This document shows, in pieces, positions 30,552 through 38,282 of a stretch of DNA of 39,057 bases. The translations under genes and the position numbers were made by a program. The notes below the pieces were generated by a model that searched no databases, was not told where the DNA came from, and saw nothing but the letters and a program-made list of their open reading frames with translations. Positions within the stretch are counted from its first letter, which is position 1, and each line of letters begins with the position of its first letter. This stretch comes from Lachnospiraceae bacterium (lineage in GTDB: Bacteria > Bacillota > Clostridia > Lachnospirales > Lachnospiraceae): positions 1 through 39,057 of the forward strand of contig JAAWOG010000031.1 in NCBI GenBank assembly GCA_022799355.1, read 5' to 3'.

Positions 30552-31043
30552 ATGGAAGAAATGATAGATAAAATAGTAAACATGCTGCATGAGAGAAAGT
30601 ACACCTTAGAGGATATCCAAGAATTGGAAAAAGGGGAATTGCCTCATCTTGCCGAGCCCACTGTGAAGAGAGTAGTGGATTTGCTTGCAGAAAGAAAGTA
30701 CGGTGAAGTCTTTGAGATTGTCGAGATGGCGTCATGGCCGGTTGGTCCTAATACGGAAGAAATGTCAACATGGTCAGTTGAGGATTTACAGGAAGAGGTG
30801 GATGGTTTTCTGGAACTGAATGAACTGCCCTATATGGATAAATTTGGTGTTCCATGTGATTTTCACCCGCAGTATGAGTATCATCAGCTTTCTTGCATTT
30901 TATATAGGGATGGCAGGGGATTTTCTGCTGATTATGATTTGACTACGGAGGGTGAATTAAATGACCTGACTTTGCAGATGGAGTTTTTATTTACGGATGC
31001 AAACACGATGAATCCCATATTTTTGGATGTTCATGTGATGTAA
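30552..31043 (+). CDS. Hypothetical protein, AT-rich accessory gene
   Basis: The 163-residue acidic protein was not recognised. The N-terminal half holds two similar helical units, DKIVNMLHERKYTLEDIQELE and KRVVDLLAERKYGEVFEIVE, which look like an internal duplication. The C-terminal half (FGVPCDFHPQYEYHQLSC, then GELNDLTLQMEFLF) looks like a small beta-rich domain. There is no signal peptide or membrane segment. AGGAGG nine bases before ATG 30552 fixes the start; a frame open from 30456 adds an unlikely basic tail. Base composition is more AT-rich than that of its neighbours, which suggests acquisition. Small acidic proteins of this shape are often immunity proteins, but nothing here proves it. 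Confidence 0.7.
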   Translation: MEEMIDKIVNMLHERKYTLEDIQELEKGELPHLAEPTVKRVVDLLAERKYGEVFEIVEMASWPVGPNTEEMSTWSVEDLQEEVDGFLELNELPYMDKFGVPCDFHPQYEYHQLSCILYRDGRGFSADYDLTTEGELNDLTLQMEFLFTDANTMNPIFLDVHVM

Positions 31044-31068
31044 TTGGGGATGACATAAAACATTATAG

Positions 31069-31158
31069 AACAAAATTTACTATCCAACAAGAGGGTTAAA
31101 AGAGGGCAGACTTCCTCTTGACGAAGTGAAAAAATTGATAGCAGAGCGTACAGCATAA
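31069..31158 (+). pseudogene. Possible C-terminal coding remnant
   Basis: A 29-codon open stretch without a start codon encodes TRGLKEGRLPLDEVKKLIAE followed by RTA and a stop codon. The stop runs straight into a strong terminator. The protein-like helix and placement suggest the tail of a lost gene. Too short to assign. Confidence 0.25.
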
Positions 31159-31201
31159 AACAAAGCCGGGAATCTAAAAACAGGTTCCCGGCTTTGTTTT
31201 T
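31157..31201 (+). terminator. Strong rho-independent terminator
   Basis: AAAACAAAGCCGGGAA (31157-31172) pairs perfectly over 16 bp with TTCCCGGCTTTGTTTT (31185-31200). It closes the accessory zone. Confidence 0.93.
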
Positions 31202-31250
31202 GCCCTGAAATGTAAATTTTCTGAAACTGCGGCTCAAGGGTTTCTTCTTA

Positions 31251-31279
31251 TTGACTGAAACCGCGATAAATGGTATAAT
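31251..31279 (+). promoter_or_regulatory. Near-consensus sigma-A promoter upstream of the CorC-like gene
   Basis: TTGACT (31251-31256), 17 bases, TATAAT (31274-31279). Expected start near 31286, leaving a leader of about 130 bases. Confidence 0.9.
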
Positions 31280-31296
31280 ATCTGCCGATATTGCAT

Positions 31297-31384
31297 ATTA
31301 CAGGAACCGCTTCGCGAACCCTGTAATCGATTTCGACGCGAAAAACGCGTCTTTTATGAGAAGTTGTTTCGCATCTTCTCATAA
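31297..31384 (+). promoter_or_regulatory. Structured 5' leader with three consecutive hairpins
   Basis: Hairpin 1 (31297-31327): ATTACAGG/CCTGTAAT with a symmetric AAC/AAC internal loop and an inner CGC-TTC-GCG tip. Hairpin 2 (31335-31351): GACGCG-AAAAA-CGCGTC followed by TTTT, terminator-like. Hairpin 3 (31354-31384): TTATGAGAAG/CTTCTCATAA, 10 bp perfect, 11-base loop. The element lies entirely between the promoter and the ribosome site (AAGGAGA, 31404-31410). It could be a cis-regulatory RNA. I cannot match it to a named riboswitch class. Confidence 0.65.
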
Positions 31385-31417
31385 GTTATATTACGGTGTA
31401 AATAAGGAGATGAGAAA

Positions 31418-32308
31418 ATGACTGATGAAAACCCCGATACTTTCAGGCTGGGTGACATCGTAAGATCCGTCAAAAAAGGATTGGAAAACAGACGGCATGG
31501 AAAGCCGGAAGAAGTGGAAGAAGATATTCTTACCATGGTCAGCGAAGGACAGGAACAGGGTACGATTGAGGACGATGAGGCAGAGATGATCTCCAATATT
31601 TTTGCCCTCAACGATAAGGAAGCCGGTGATATTATGACGCACCGCTCCCAGATCACCGCGATTTCCGCGGAAATGACGCTGAAAGAAGCGCTGGATTTTA
31701 TGCTGGACGGAACAAACAGCAGATTTCCTGTCTATGAGGAAAACATTGACCACATTATCGGCATCTTATTCTTGAAGGATGCCTTTCGGATGAACCGGAT
31801 CGCGGCGAACCGGAAGATGGCGGTGAAGGATATTCCCGATCTGCTCAGGAAAGCGGTCTTTGTGACGGAGAAAAAGAAAATTGATACGCTGTTTCGGGAG
31901 ATGCAGCAGAAAAAAGTGCAGATGGCGATCGTGATCGATGAGTACGGGCAGAGCGCGGGACTTGTGACGATGGAAGATATTTTGGAGGAGATCGTCGGTA
32001 ATATTCTGGATGAATATGACGAGGAAGAGAGCCACATCCATAAAAAAGGCCAGGATGAATATATAATCGACGGCATGTCGGAACTGAAGGAACTTGAGGA
32101 GCGGTTCGGCATTGACTTTGAAGAGGAAGAGTTTGACACCTTAAACGGTTTCCTGATCGCGAAGATGGACAGGATTCCGGAGGAGCATGAAGAATTTTCC
32201 ATCATTGTGGGCGATTATCGGTTCCGGATCCTGAAGGTGGAAAACAGAAGGATCGAGAAAGTGCTTGTGGTAAAATTGACGCGGGATGATGGCGGATCAG
32301 AGGATTAA
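31418..32308 (+). CDS. CorC/HlyC-like CBS-domain protein
   Basis: The 296-residue protein has two CBS domains (about 65-190: MTHRSQITAIS and SRFPVYEENIDHIIGILFLKD, then VQMAIVIDEYGQSAGLVTMEDILEEIVGNILDE). A C-terminal CorC_HlyC transporter-associated domain follows (about 205-290: YIIDGMSELKELEERFGIDF). It lacks the DUF21 membrane domain of full-length HlyC/YtfL relatives, so it is the soluble CorC form. Members are linked to magnesium/cobalt efflux or ion homeostasis and the CBS pair may bind adenine nucleotides. It stands behind its own strong promoter and a structured leader. YebC follows 39 bases later. Confidence 0.9.
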   Translation: MTDENPDTFRLGDIVRSVKKGLENRRHGKPEEVEEDILTMVSEGQEQGTIEDDEAEMISNIFALNDKEAGDIMTHRSQITAISAEMTLKEALDFMLDGTNSRFPVYEENIDHIIGILFLKDAFRMNRIAANRKMAVKDIPDLLRKAVFVTEKKKIDTLFREMQQKKVQMAIVIDEYGQSAGLVTMEDILEEIVGNILDEYDEEESHIHKKGQDEYIIDGMSELKELEERFGIDFEEEEFDTLNGFLIAKMDRIPEEHEEFSIIVGDYRFRILKVENRRIEKVLVVKLTRDDGGSED

Positions 32309-32347
32309 AATAAACAGTTTTATTACATAATAAAGGAGATGACACAA

Positions 32348-33076
32348 ATGTCAGGACATTCAAAATTTGCGAATATCAAACACAAAAAAGAGAAAAACGA
32401 CGCGGCAAAGGGTAAGATCTTTACGATCATCGGCAGAGAGATCGCCGTTGCGGTGAAAGAGGGAGGACCTGATCCTGCCAATAACTTTAAACTGGCCCAG
32501 GTGGTGGCGAAGGCAAAGGCAAACAACATGCCCAACGACACAATAGAGCGGGGCATCAAAAAAGCTGCCGGCGAGGACGGCAATGTGAATTATGAGTATG
32601 TCACCTACGAAGGCTACGGCCCGAACGGTATCGCGATCATCGTGGACGCACTGACGGACAATAAAAACCGTACCGCGGCCAATGTCAGGAACGCCTTTAC
32701 CAAAGGACAGGGCAATGTTGGCACCCAGGGCTGTGTGTCCTATATGTTTGATAAAAGAGGGCAGATCATTATCGACAAGGAAGAATGCGACACGGATGCG
32801 GATGAGGTGATGATGCTGGCTTTGGACGCGGGCGCGGAGGATTTCAACGAGGAAGAGGACAGCTATGAAGTGCTGACGGCGCCGGACGACTGCGAGAGTG
32901 TAAGACAGGCTCTGGAAAAGGCCGGTATTTTGATGGTTTCCGCGGAAGTGACAATGATTCCTCAGAATTATGTGGACCTGACAGATGAGATCGCCGTAAA
33001 GAACCTGCAAAAGACGCTGGATCTGCTGGAGGATGACGATGACGTCCAGGCGGTGTATCACAACTGGAACGAATAA
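32348..33076 (+). CDS. YebC/PmpR-family (TACO1-like) protein
   Basis: The 242-residue protein begins [26 protein letters not shown] and includes [54 protein letters not shown] and FTKGQGN, all invariant YebC blocks. The family was described as transcriptional regulators. More recent work ties it to translation of difficult (proline-rich) sequences on the ribosome. ATG 32348 is chosen because AAGGAG lies about nine bases upstream; the in-frame ATG at 32339 is too close to that site. Confidence 0.95.
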   Translation: MSGHSKFANIKHKKEKNDAAKGKIFTIIGREIAVAVKEGGPDPANNFKLAQVVAKAKANNMPNDTIERGIKKAAGEDGNVNYEYVTYEGYGPNGIAIIVDALTDNKNRTAANVRNAFTKGQGNVGTQGCVSYMFDKRGQIIIDKEECDTDADEVMMLALDAGAEDFNEEEDSYEVLTAPDDCESVRQALEKAGILMVSAEVTMIPQNYVDLTDEIAVKNLQKTLDLLEDDDDVQAVYHNWNE

Positions 33077-33097
33077 AATGCTGTGAAAGGATAAAAC

Positions 33098-34072
33098 ATG
33101 GAAACCGTATTGATCAAATGTCCCCATTGTAAAGAACAAATGCAGGCTCCCACAGGCAGGGAATCAATCCTGTGCATGTTCTGCGGAGAAAAGATCGACT
33201 TGAGAGAGACTGATGTTATACAGCCGGATGTCGAAACCGATTTAAAGAAGCCTGCCGGAAAGGCGAAGGATGCCGGCAAGTGCTATGAAAACTTAAACTT
33301 TGTTCTGGAACATGCGGGCGCGGCGTGCAGGGATTATTCCGCGAAGGTGCGTGCCTTTAGAAAGGATTCCTACCACGAGCTGTTCGAGCGCTATAAGGAG
33401 GAGAACTATGCTTTTTATACCGCCATCAAGCTGGTGCTTGATAATGCGCCGGAGGATGCGGAAAGCTTCGACGGGATCTGCCATCAGATAGCGGGCGGTT
33501 TTATCCGGGCGCAGGAAGCGGAACTGGAGCAGGTGAAGAAAAAGAATGAAAAATTCACCGTGCAGATGGATAAAAATATGTTTATGGCCGTCTATGTGCT
33601 GCCCTCCGTTAAGGAGATCGGCGGGACTAGGGCGGATGAACTGGCTGAAGCAATCTGTAAGGAGTGGGGGAAGAGTTTTAAGGACAGCAACATTATCGCC
33701 TCCGACTATGACTCCATTGTCAAAGGATTTAAACGGAAACTCTGTTATGTGACAACGGCGGTCTGTCAGAATCTGAACAAGGGAGAGGACTGCGAAGAAC
33801 TGCGGCTGATCAAGGAGTTTCGTGACGGATATCTTTCCGCCACAAAAGAGGGACAGGCCCTGATCGGGGAATACTATGATATCGCGCCGACTCTGGTAAA
33901 GCGGATCGCAAAGGATGCGGAGGCTGAGGCAAAGTATATCTGGCTCTGGGATCATTACCTTGCGCCCTGTGTGGCTTTTATCAGGGCGGGCGCGCAGGAA
34001 GAATGTAAGGAAACGTACTGTGAGATGATGGAGGAACTTCGGAAAGAATATATGCCGGTGCGGAAGAAATAA
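33098..34072 (+). CDS. Zinc-ribbon protein with CFI-box-like C-terminal region, function unknown
   Basis: The 324-residue protein has an N-terminal zinc ribbon, CPHCKEQM and then CMFCGEKID (two C-x2-C pairs). A helical middle follows. A segment LCYVTTAVCQNL, then LRLIKEFRDGYL and GEYYDIAPTLVKRI, resembles the CFI-box C-terminal domain (C-x-I-x-T-A followed by L-x-x-F-R-D and Y-Y-x-x-x-P). No catalytic role is known for either part. No signal peptide. It follows yebC by 21 bases with a GAAAGGA site. The domain likeness is my reading and has not been searched. Confidence 0.7.
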   Translation: METVLIKCPHCKEQMQAPTGRESILCMFCGEKIDLRETDVIQPDVETDLKKPAGKAKDAGKCYENLNFVLEHAGAACRDYSAKVRAFRKDSYHELFERYKEENYAFYTAIKLVLDNAPEDAESFDGICHQIAGGFIRAQEAELEQVKKKNEKFTVQMDKNMFMAVYVLPSVKEIGGTRADELAEAICKEWGKSFKDSNIIASDYDSIVKGFKRKLCYVTTAVCQNLNKGEDCEELRLIKEFRDGYLSATKEGQALIGEYYDIAPTLVKRIAKDAEAEAKYIWLWDHYLAPCVAFIRAGAQEECKETYCEMMEELRKEYMPVRKK

Positions 34073-34126
34073 CCGTAAGGGATGAAACCGGCAGGACCGG
34101 GGCTGCGGAAAGGGCAGGATTTTTAT

Positions 34127-35413
34127 ATGAGCGGATATAAAAAAGATACTATTTGTGTGCAGGCGGGATGGAAGCCCGAAAACGGGCAGCCGAGGCTTGC
34201 GCCGATTATACAGAGCACTACCTTTAAATATGACAGTTCGGAACAGATGGGCAGGCTTTTTGATTTGGAGGATACCGGCTATTTCTATACCAGGCTGCAG
34301 AATCCTACCAACGATATGGCGGCAGCGAAAATCTGCGAACTGGAGGGCGGCTTCGCGGCGATGCTGACCAGTTCCGGGCAGGCTGCAAATTATTATGCGG
34401 TATTCAACATCTGTGAGGCGGGGGATCATGTGGTCATGTCCTCCACGGTCTACGGCGGCACCTTCAATCTTCTGACCTGTACGATGAAGAAAATGGGGAT
34501 TTCCTGCACCGTGGTAGATCCGGATGATTCGGAGACGGAGCTTGAGAAGGCGTTTCGGGACAACACAAAATGTGTGCTGGCGGAGACGATAGCAAATCCG
34601 GCGCTGGTGGTGCTGGACATTGAGAAATTTGCAAGGCTTGCCCATGCCCATCACTGTCCGCTGATCGTGGACAATACGTTTGCGACGCCGATAGGCTGCA
34701 ATCCGTTCGAGTTTGGCGCCGATATCGTAACTCATTCCACCACAAAATATATGGACGGCCACGGTGCCGCGGTGGGCGGCTGCATCGTGGACTCCGGCAA
34801 TTTTGACTGGGCGGCTTATCCCGATAAATTCCCGGGGCTCTGCACGCCGGATGAGTCCTATCACGGCATCATTTATACGGAAAAGTTCGGTAAGGGTGCC
34901 TATATAACAAAGGCAACTTCCCAGCTTATGCGGGACCTTGGTTCCATTCAGGCTCCCATGCATGCTTTTTTGCTGAATCTTGGGCTGGAGACGCTGGCGC
35001 TGCGGATGGAGAGGCATTGCGCAAACGCGTTGCGGGTGGCGCAGTTTCTGGAAAGCAATGAAAAGGTGGCATGGGTGAATTATCCCGGCCTGCCGGGGAA
35101 TAAATATTATGATCTGGCGCAGAAATATATGCCGGCCGGAACCTGCGGCGTGATCGCTTTCGGCTTAAAGGGCGGAAGAAGCGCGGCGGGAGAGATGATG
35201 GACAGGTTGAAACTGGCCGTGATCGCCACCCACGTGGCGGATTCTAAGACCTGTGTGCTGCATCCTGCAAGCCATACCCACAGGCAGATGACCGATGAAC
35301 AGCTTGTGGAAGCGGGCGTTGCACCGGATCTGATCAGGCTGTCGGTGGGGATTGAGAACGCGGATGATATCATTGCGGACCTGGCACAGGCGATGGGAAC
35401 AGGATTGATTTGA
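34127..35413 (+). CDS. O-acetylhomoserine sulfhydrylase / Cys-Met metabolism PLP enzyme
   Basis: The 428-residue protein begins MSGYKKDTICVQAGWKPENG and holds PIIQSTTFKYDSSEQMGRLF. GYFYTRLQNPT is the PLP phosphate and neighbouring-subunit site, LTSSGQAANYYAVFNI and VDNTFATPIGCNPFEFGADIV bind PLP, and THSTTKYMDGHG carries the PLP lysine. The ending HVADSKTCVLHPASHTHRQM, then IRLSVGIEN is typical of the MetY-type group making homocysteine from O-acetylhomoserine and sulfide. MetB or gamma-lyase activity cannot be fully excluded. I start it at ATG 34127; the in-frame ATG at 34082 adds 15 residues not typical of the family. Confidence 0.9.
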   Translation: MSGYKKDTICVQAGWKPENGQPRLAPIIQSTTFKYDSSEQMGRLFDLEDTGYFYTRLQNPTNDMAAAKICELEGGFAAMLTSSGQAANYYAVFNICEAGDHVVMSSTVYGGTFNLLTCTMKKMGISCTVVDPDDSETELEKAFRDNTKCVLAETIANPALVVLDIEKFARLAHAHHCPLIVDNTFATPIGCNPFEFGADIVTHSTTKYMDGHGAAVGGCIVDSGNFDWAAYPDKFPGLCTPDESYHGIIYTEKFGKGAYITKATSQLMRDLGSIQAPMHAFLLNLGLETLALRMERHCANALRVAQFLESNEKVAWVNYPGLPGNKYYDLAQKYMPAGTCGVIAFGLKGGRSAAGEMMDRLKLAVIATHVADSKTCVLHPASHTHRQMTDEQLVEAGVAPDLIRLSVGIENADDIIADLAQAMGTGLI

Positions 35414-35445
35414 TGTAAAGGCGGATGCGGAAAGGATAAAGCGGC

Positions 35446-36417
35446 ATGGACAGACTTGCACTGGTAGTACCCTGTTATAATGAAGAAGCGGTGATGAAGA
35501 TTTCTTCGGAGGCGCTGCGGGGTGTACTGCAGGATTTGATCGGAAAACAGAAGATTGCCGGGGACAGTTTCATTCTCTTTGTGGATGACGGCAGTAAGGA
35601 TAAGACCTGGAAGCTGATCGAAGAAGAGCACAGGCTGCATGAGAACGTGAAGGGCTTAAAGTTGGCCGGTAATGTGGGACATCAGTTTGCGCTGACGGCT
35701 GGGCTGATCACGGCAAAGGACTACAGTGATGTGACGGTTTCCATCGACGCGGACCTGCAGGATGATGTGACGGTGATCGAAGAGATGATCGATAAGTTCC
35801 ACGCCGGAAACGATATTGTGTACGGTGTCCGCAACGACAGGTCATCGGATTCTTTTTTCAAGCGGTTTACCGCCCAGAGTTTTTATAAAATGATGGCTGT
35901 AATGGGCGTTAAAACGGTGTATAACCATGCGGATTTCCGACTGATGTCAAAGCGTGCCGTGGAACAGTTTGCGAAGTACAGGGAATCCAATCTGTTTTTG
36001 CGCGGGATGATGCCGCTGATCGGCTATCAGACGGACTGCGTTTATTATGAGAGAAAAGAGCGGGTGGCGGGCGAGTCGAAATATCCGTTGAAAAAGATGC
36101 TGGCGCTGGCGTTTAACGGGATCAGTTCTTTCAGCGTAAAACCCATCAGCCTGATTACGGCATTCGGCGTTATGATTATCTGTCTGTGTTTTCTGGCGGC
36201 GGTCTATGCGCTGTGGAGTTATTTTACCGGGCATGTGACGGCGGGATGGACTTCTCTGATTTTGTCCATCTGGTTTCTGGGAGGCGTGCAGCTTGTCAGC
36301 ATCGGACTGATCGGGCAGTATATCGGTAAGATTTATATCGAGGTAAAACAGAGGCCGAGATATAATGTGGAAACGTTTTTGAATGACGTCAGTGCTGACG
36401 AAAATAAGGAAAGATAA
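35446..36417 (+). CDS. GT2-family glycosyltransferase (GtrB/dolichyl-phosphate-sugar synthase-like)
   Basis: The 323-residue protein begins LALVVPCYNEEAV. It has FVDDGSKDKTW and VSIDADLQDD, the D-x-D-type nucleotide-sugar and metal site. YGVRNDRSSDSFFKRFTAQSFYKMM and ERVAGESKYPLKKM are typical of GtrB/DPM-like enzymes. Two C-terminal membrane helices (about 232-255 and 266-290) anchor it. Such enzymes load a sugar onto undecaprenyl phosphate for use outside the membrane. The next gene is a polytopic membrane protein that could be the partner flippase or transferase. Confidence 0.9.
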   Translation: MDRLALVVPCYNEEAVMKISSEALRGVLQDLIGKQKIAGDSFILFVDDGSKDKTWKLIEEEHRLHENVKGLKLAGNVGHQFALTAGLITAKDYSDVTVSIDADLQDDVTVIEEMIDKFHAGNDIVYGVRNDRSSDSFFKRFTAQSFYKMMAVMGVKTVYNHADFRLMSKRAVEQFAKYRESNLFLRGMMPLIGYQTDCVYYERKERVAGESKYPLKKMLALAFNGISSFSVKPISLITAFGVMIICLCFLAAVYALWSYFTGHVTAGWTSLILSIWFLGGVQLVSIGLIGQYIGKIYIEVKQRPRYNVETFLNDVSADENKER

Positions 36418-36453
36418 AGCGGCGGCGGTGCATGGCGCCGTGCCGGAAAATGT

Positions 36454-38115
36454 ATGGATTTGAAAAAAAGTATATTCAGTTATATAACCTGGGCGGCTTT
36501 GGCGCCGCTTTGCCTGCTGGGCATTGTTTTTGCCCTGGAAAGGGCAGGAATCACCGAAGTATCGGGGATGTCTTCCGCCGCTGTTGTGGGCGGTGTATGC
36601 GTCTATCTTTTATTTGCCGCGGCGGTTTTTATGGCGCTGCGCACGATCTGCATGGAGATCGAAAGGCATATCCGGGACATAAAAAAGCTTGAGGCGATAT
36701 GTTCGGTTTTGCTGCCGGTATTGGTTCTGATCGGCACCTGTGTATATCTTGCATTTCATTTTATGCATCGGACGCCTTTTACGCCGGGGGAGGATGGTTT
36801 TTACAATCTGGCGCTGGTTTCCGACGAAAAAAACGTTCTTTATTCCGCCCATGGCGCCTCCTGGATCTATACCTGTCTTTTGCATATGATGCTGCTGATT
36901 TTCGGCAATACGCCTTTTGCCGGGATCGTGCTGCAGATTCTGTTGTTTTTATTCAGTCTGTTGTTTTTATATATCGGTATGAAGGCTTTTGCAGGCGTAT
37001 TTCCGGCAGCGGTTTCGATGGCGGCGTTTGGATTTCTGCCTGTTACGATGGAGTATGTTTTTTCCCTGACGCCGGAGCTGTTTTTCCTTGCGGTCTATCT
37101 GCTGGGATTTTGCTTAAGCGGAGCGCTGTACGGAAAGTACAAACTTCAGGGCATTTCTCATCCGGCGTGGTATATTCTGTTCTTTTTAGCAGGGATGTAT
37201 ATTGGATTTTCCTGCTGGCTCGATATTTCCGGTGTGTTTTTGGTTTTCTTTTTCGCCCCGTTGTTTTCCGTGGAGGGAAGGCGGAGAAAACAGGCGGTTT
37301 TGGCGAATTTTTTGGTTTTGCTTGGGGCGGCGGGCGGATTTTTTGTGTCAGTGCTTGCCCTTTCTCTGACAAAGCAGATAGATCCTCTCGGCTATCTGAC
37401 GGAATTTGCCTCTCTCTATTTACAGAATATGGGGGTAGCGGCCGAGTCTGTCCGGCAGGGGTTGTTTCTGCCTGATATTACGTTGGCAGGTTCCATGGTG
37501 CTGATCACTTTTGCGTTCTTTTGTATTCCCGCCTTTTTTCTGTGGAAAAGAAATCAGAACAGTGTGTTTATTGTTCAGTTGTTTTGGATATACGCCCTGG
37601 CGATGTTTTCCGTTTTTCGCTTTGATGCGCAGATGGCGGTCACACTGGGATGGAGTATGCTGGCAGGGCTCGGGCTGTATGGAGCAGTGCGTCTTCCCGG
37701 GGAAGATGCCGCCGCGGATAGAGATACATCCGGGGAGGATGATGCTGCGGATCAGGATACATCCGGGGAGGATGAGGAAAAGGGGACAAAAGCGGAAGAA
37801 ATTTCTGTAGATAACGTGAAAGATATTTCCGCAGATAATATGAAGGATATTTCTGCGAAAAAGACAGGGGAGAATAAAAAATCCCATATTGATCATAAAG
37901 CTAACGCCCCTGATGGAGCGGGGGAGAAAAAGAAAAAAGGACAGCCCGCTAAAAAGCAGGAGCAGGAAAAACCTGCCCCCGGTGCGCCTCTTCATAATCC
38001 TCTGCCGGTCCCGAAGAAGAAGAAACGTCCTGCTCAGGACTTCGGCTATCAGGTGGAAGAGAAGGATATGGATTTTGATTTTGATATAAAGGAAGAGGAT
38101 GATTTTGACTGGTAG
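36454..38115 (+). CDS. Polytopic membrane protein with long charged C-terminal tail (possible GT-C-like)
   Basis: The 553-residue protein has about ten to twelve hydrophobic helices through residue 410, with HRTPFTPGEDGFYNLA between the early helices as an outside loop. That acidic loop after the first helices is reminiscent of GT-C glycosyltransferases that use lipid-linked sugars. The tail (about 415-553) is hydrophilic. First come acidic DTSGED repeats and paired DNVKDIS/DNMKDIS units, then Lys/Pro-rich stretches, and finally NPLPVPKKKKRP and an acidic end MDFDFDIKEEDDFDW. It follows the GT2 gene by 36 bases, so the two probably form a lipid-linked sugar transfer pair. The function is inferred from context and topology only. 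Confidence 0.7.
   Translation: MDLKKSIFSYITWAALAPLCLLGIVFALERAGITEVSGMSSAAVVGGVCVYLLFAAAVFMALRTICMEIERHIRDIKKLEAICSVLLPVLVLIGTCVYLAFHFMHRTPFTPGEDGFYNLALVSDEKNVLYSAHGASWIYTCLLHMMLLIFGNTPFAGIVLQILLFLFSLLFLYIGMKAFAGVFPAAVSMAAFGFLPVTMEYVFSLTPELFFLAVYLLGFCLSGALYGKYKLQGISHPAWYILFFLAGMYIGFSCWLDISGVFLVFFFAPLFSVEGRRRKQAVLANFLVLLGAAGGFFVSVLALSLTKQIDPLGYLTEFASLYLQNMGVAAESVRQGLFLPDITLAGSMVLITFAFFCIPAFFLWKRNQNSVFIVQLFWIYALAMFSVFRFDAQMAVTLGWSMLAGLGLYGAVRLPGEDAAADRDTSGEDDAADQDTSGEDEEKGTKAEEISVDNVKDISADNMKDISAKKTGENKKSHIDHKANAPDGAGEKKKKGQPAKKQEQEKPAPGAPLHNPLPVPKKKKRPAQDFGYQVEEKDMDFDFDIKEEDDFDW
37723..37775 (+). repeat. Short in-frame tandem repeat in the tail coding region
   Basis: GATACATCCGGGGAGGATGA occurs at 37723-37742 and 37756-37775 (33-bp phase, 11 codons), giving D-T-S-G-E-D twice. 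A second diverged repeat follows (DNVKDIS and DNMKDIS, 24-bp phase). Copy number could vary between strains. Confidence 0.75.
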
Positions 38116-38217
38116 AATCCTGAAAAAGCCGTATTAATTGATGTTTACAGTGATGAGGAAGTATAGATACCATGAAAGAATCGTTTTAATGATATGTTTA
38201 GAAAAATAAATATATGC

Positions 38218-38255
38218 AAATGCATATTTACTATAGTAAATGCATATGGTATAAT
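38218..38255 (+). promoter_or_regulatory. Promoter with direct-repeat operator for the HTH-Fic gene
   Basis: TTTACT (38227-38232), a 17-base spacer, then a perfect TATAAT (38250-38255). Two identical AAATGCATAT boxes at 38218-38227 and 38238-38247 (20-bp phase) flank the -35 and fill the spacer. A TTTACTATAGTAAA palindrome lies between them. This looks like an autoregulatory site for the HTH domain of the gene that follows. Confidence 0.6.
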
Positions 38256-38282
38256 TAAGCGGTAGAAAGGATGCGATAAAAA

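Noticed and set aside
33293-35017. 574-codon minus-strand frame
   Set aside because: It runs across two well-supported plus-strand genes and has shadow-type composition. No family is recognisable.
38116-38166. In-frame 16-codon continuation after the TAG of the membrane protein
   Set aside because: It looks protein-like but is short. The acidic F-D-W end makes a natural terminus, and nothing supports readthrough.
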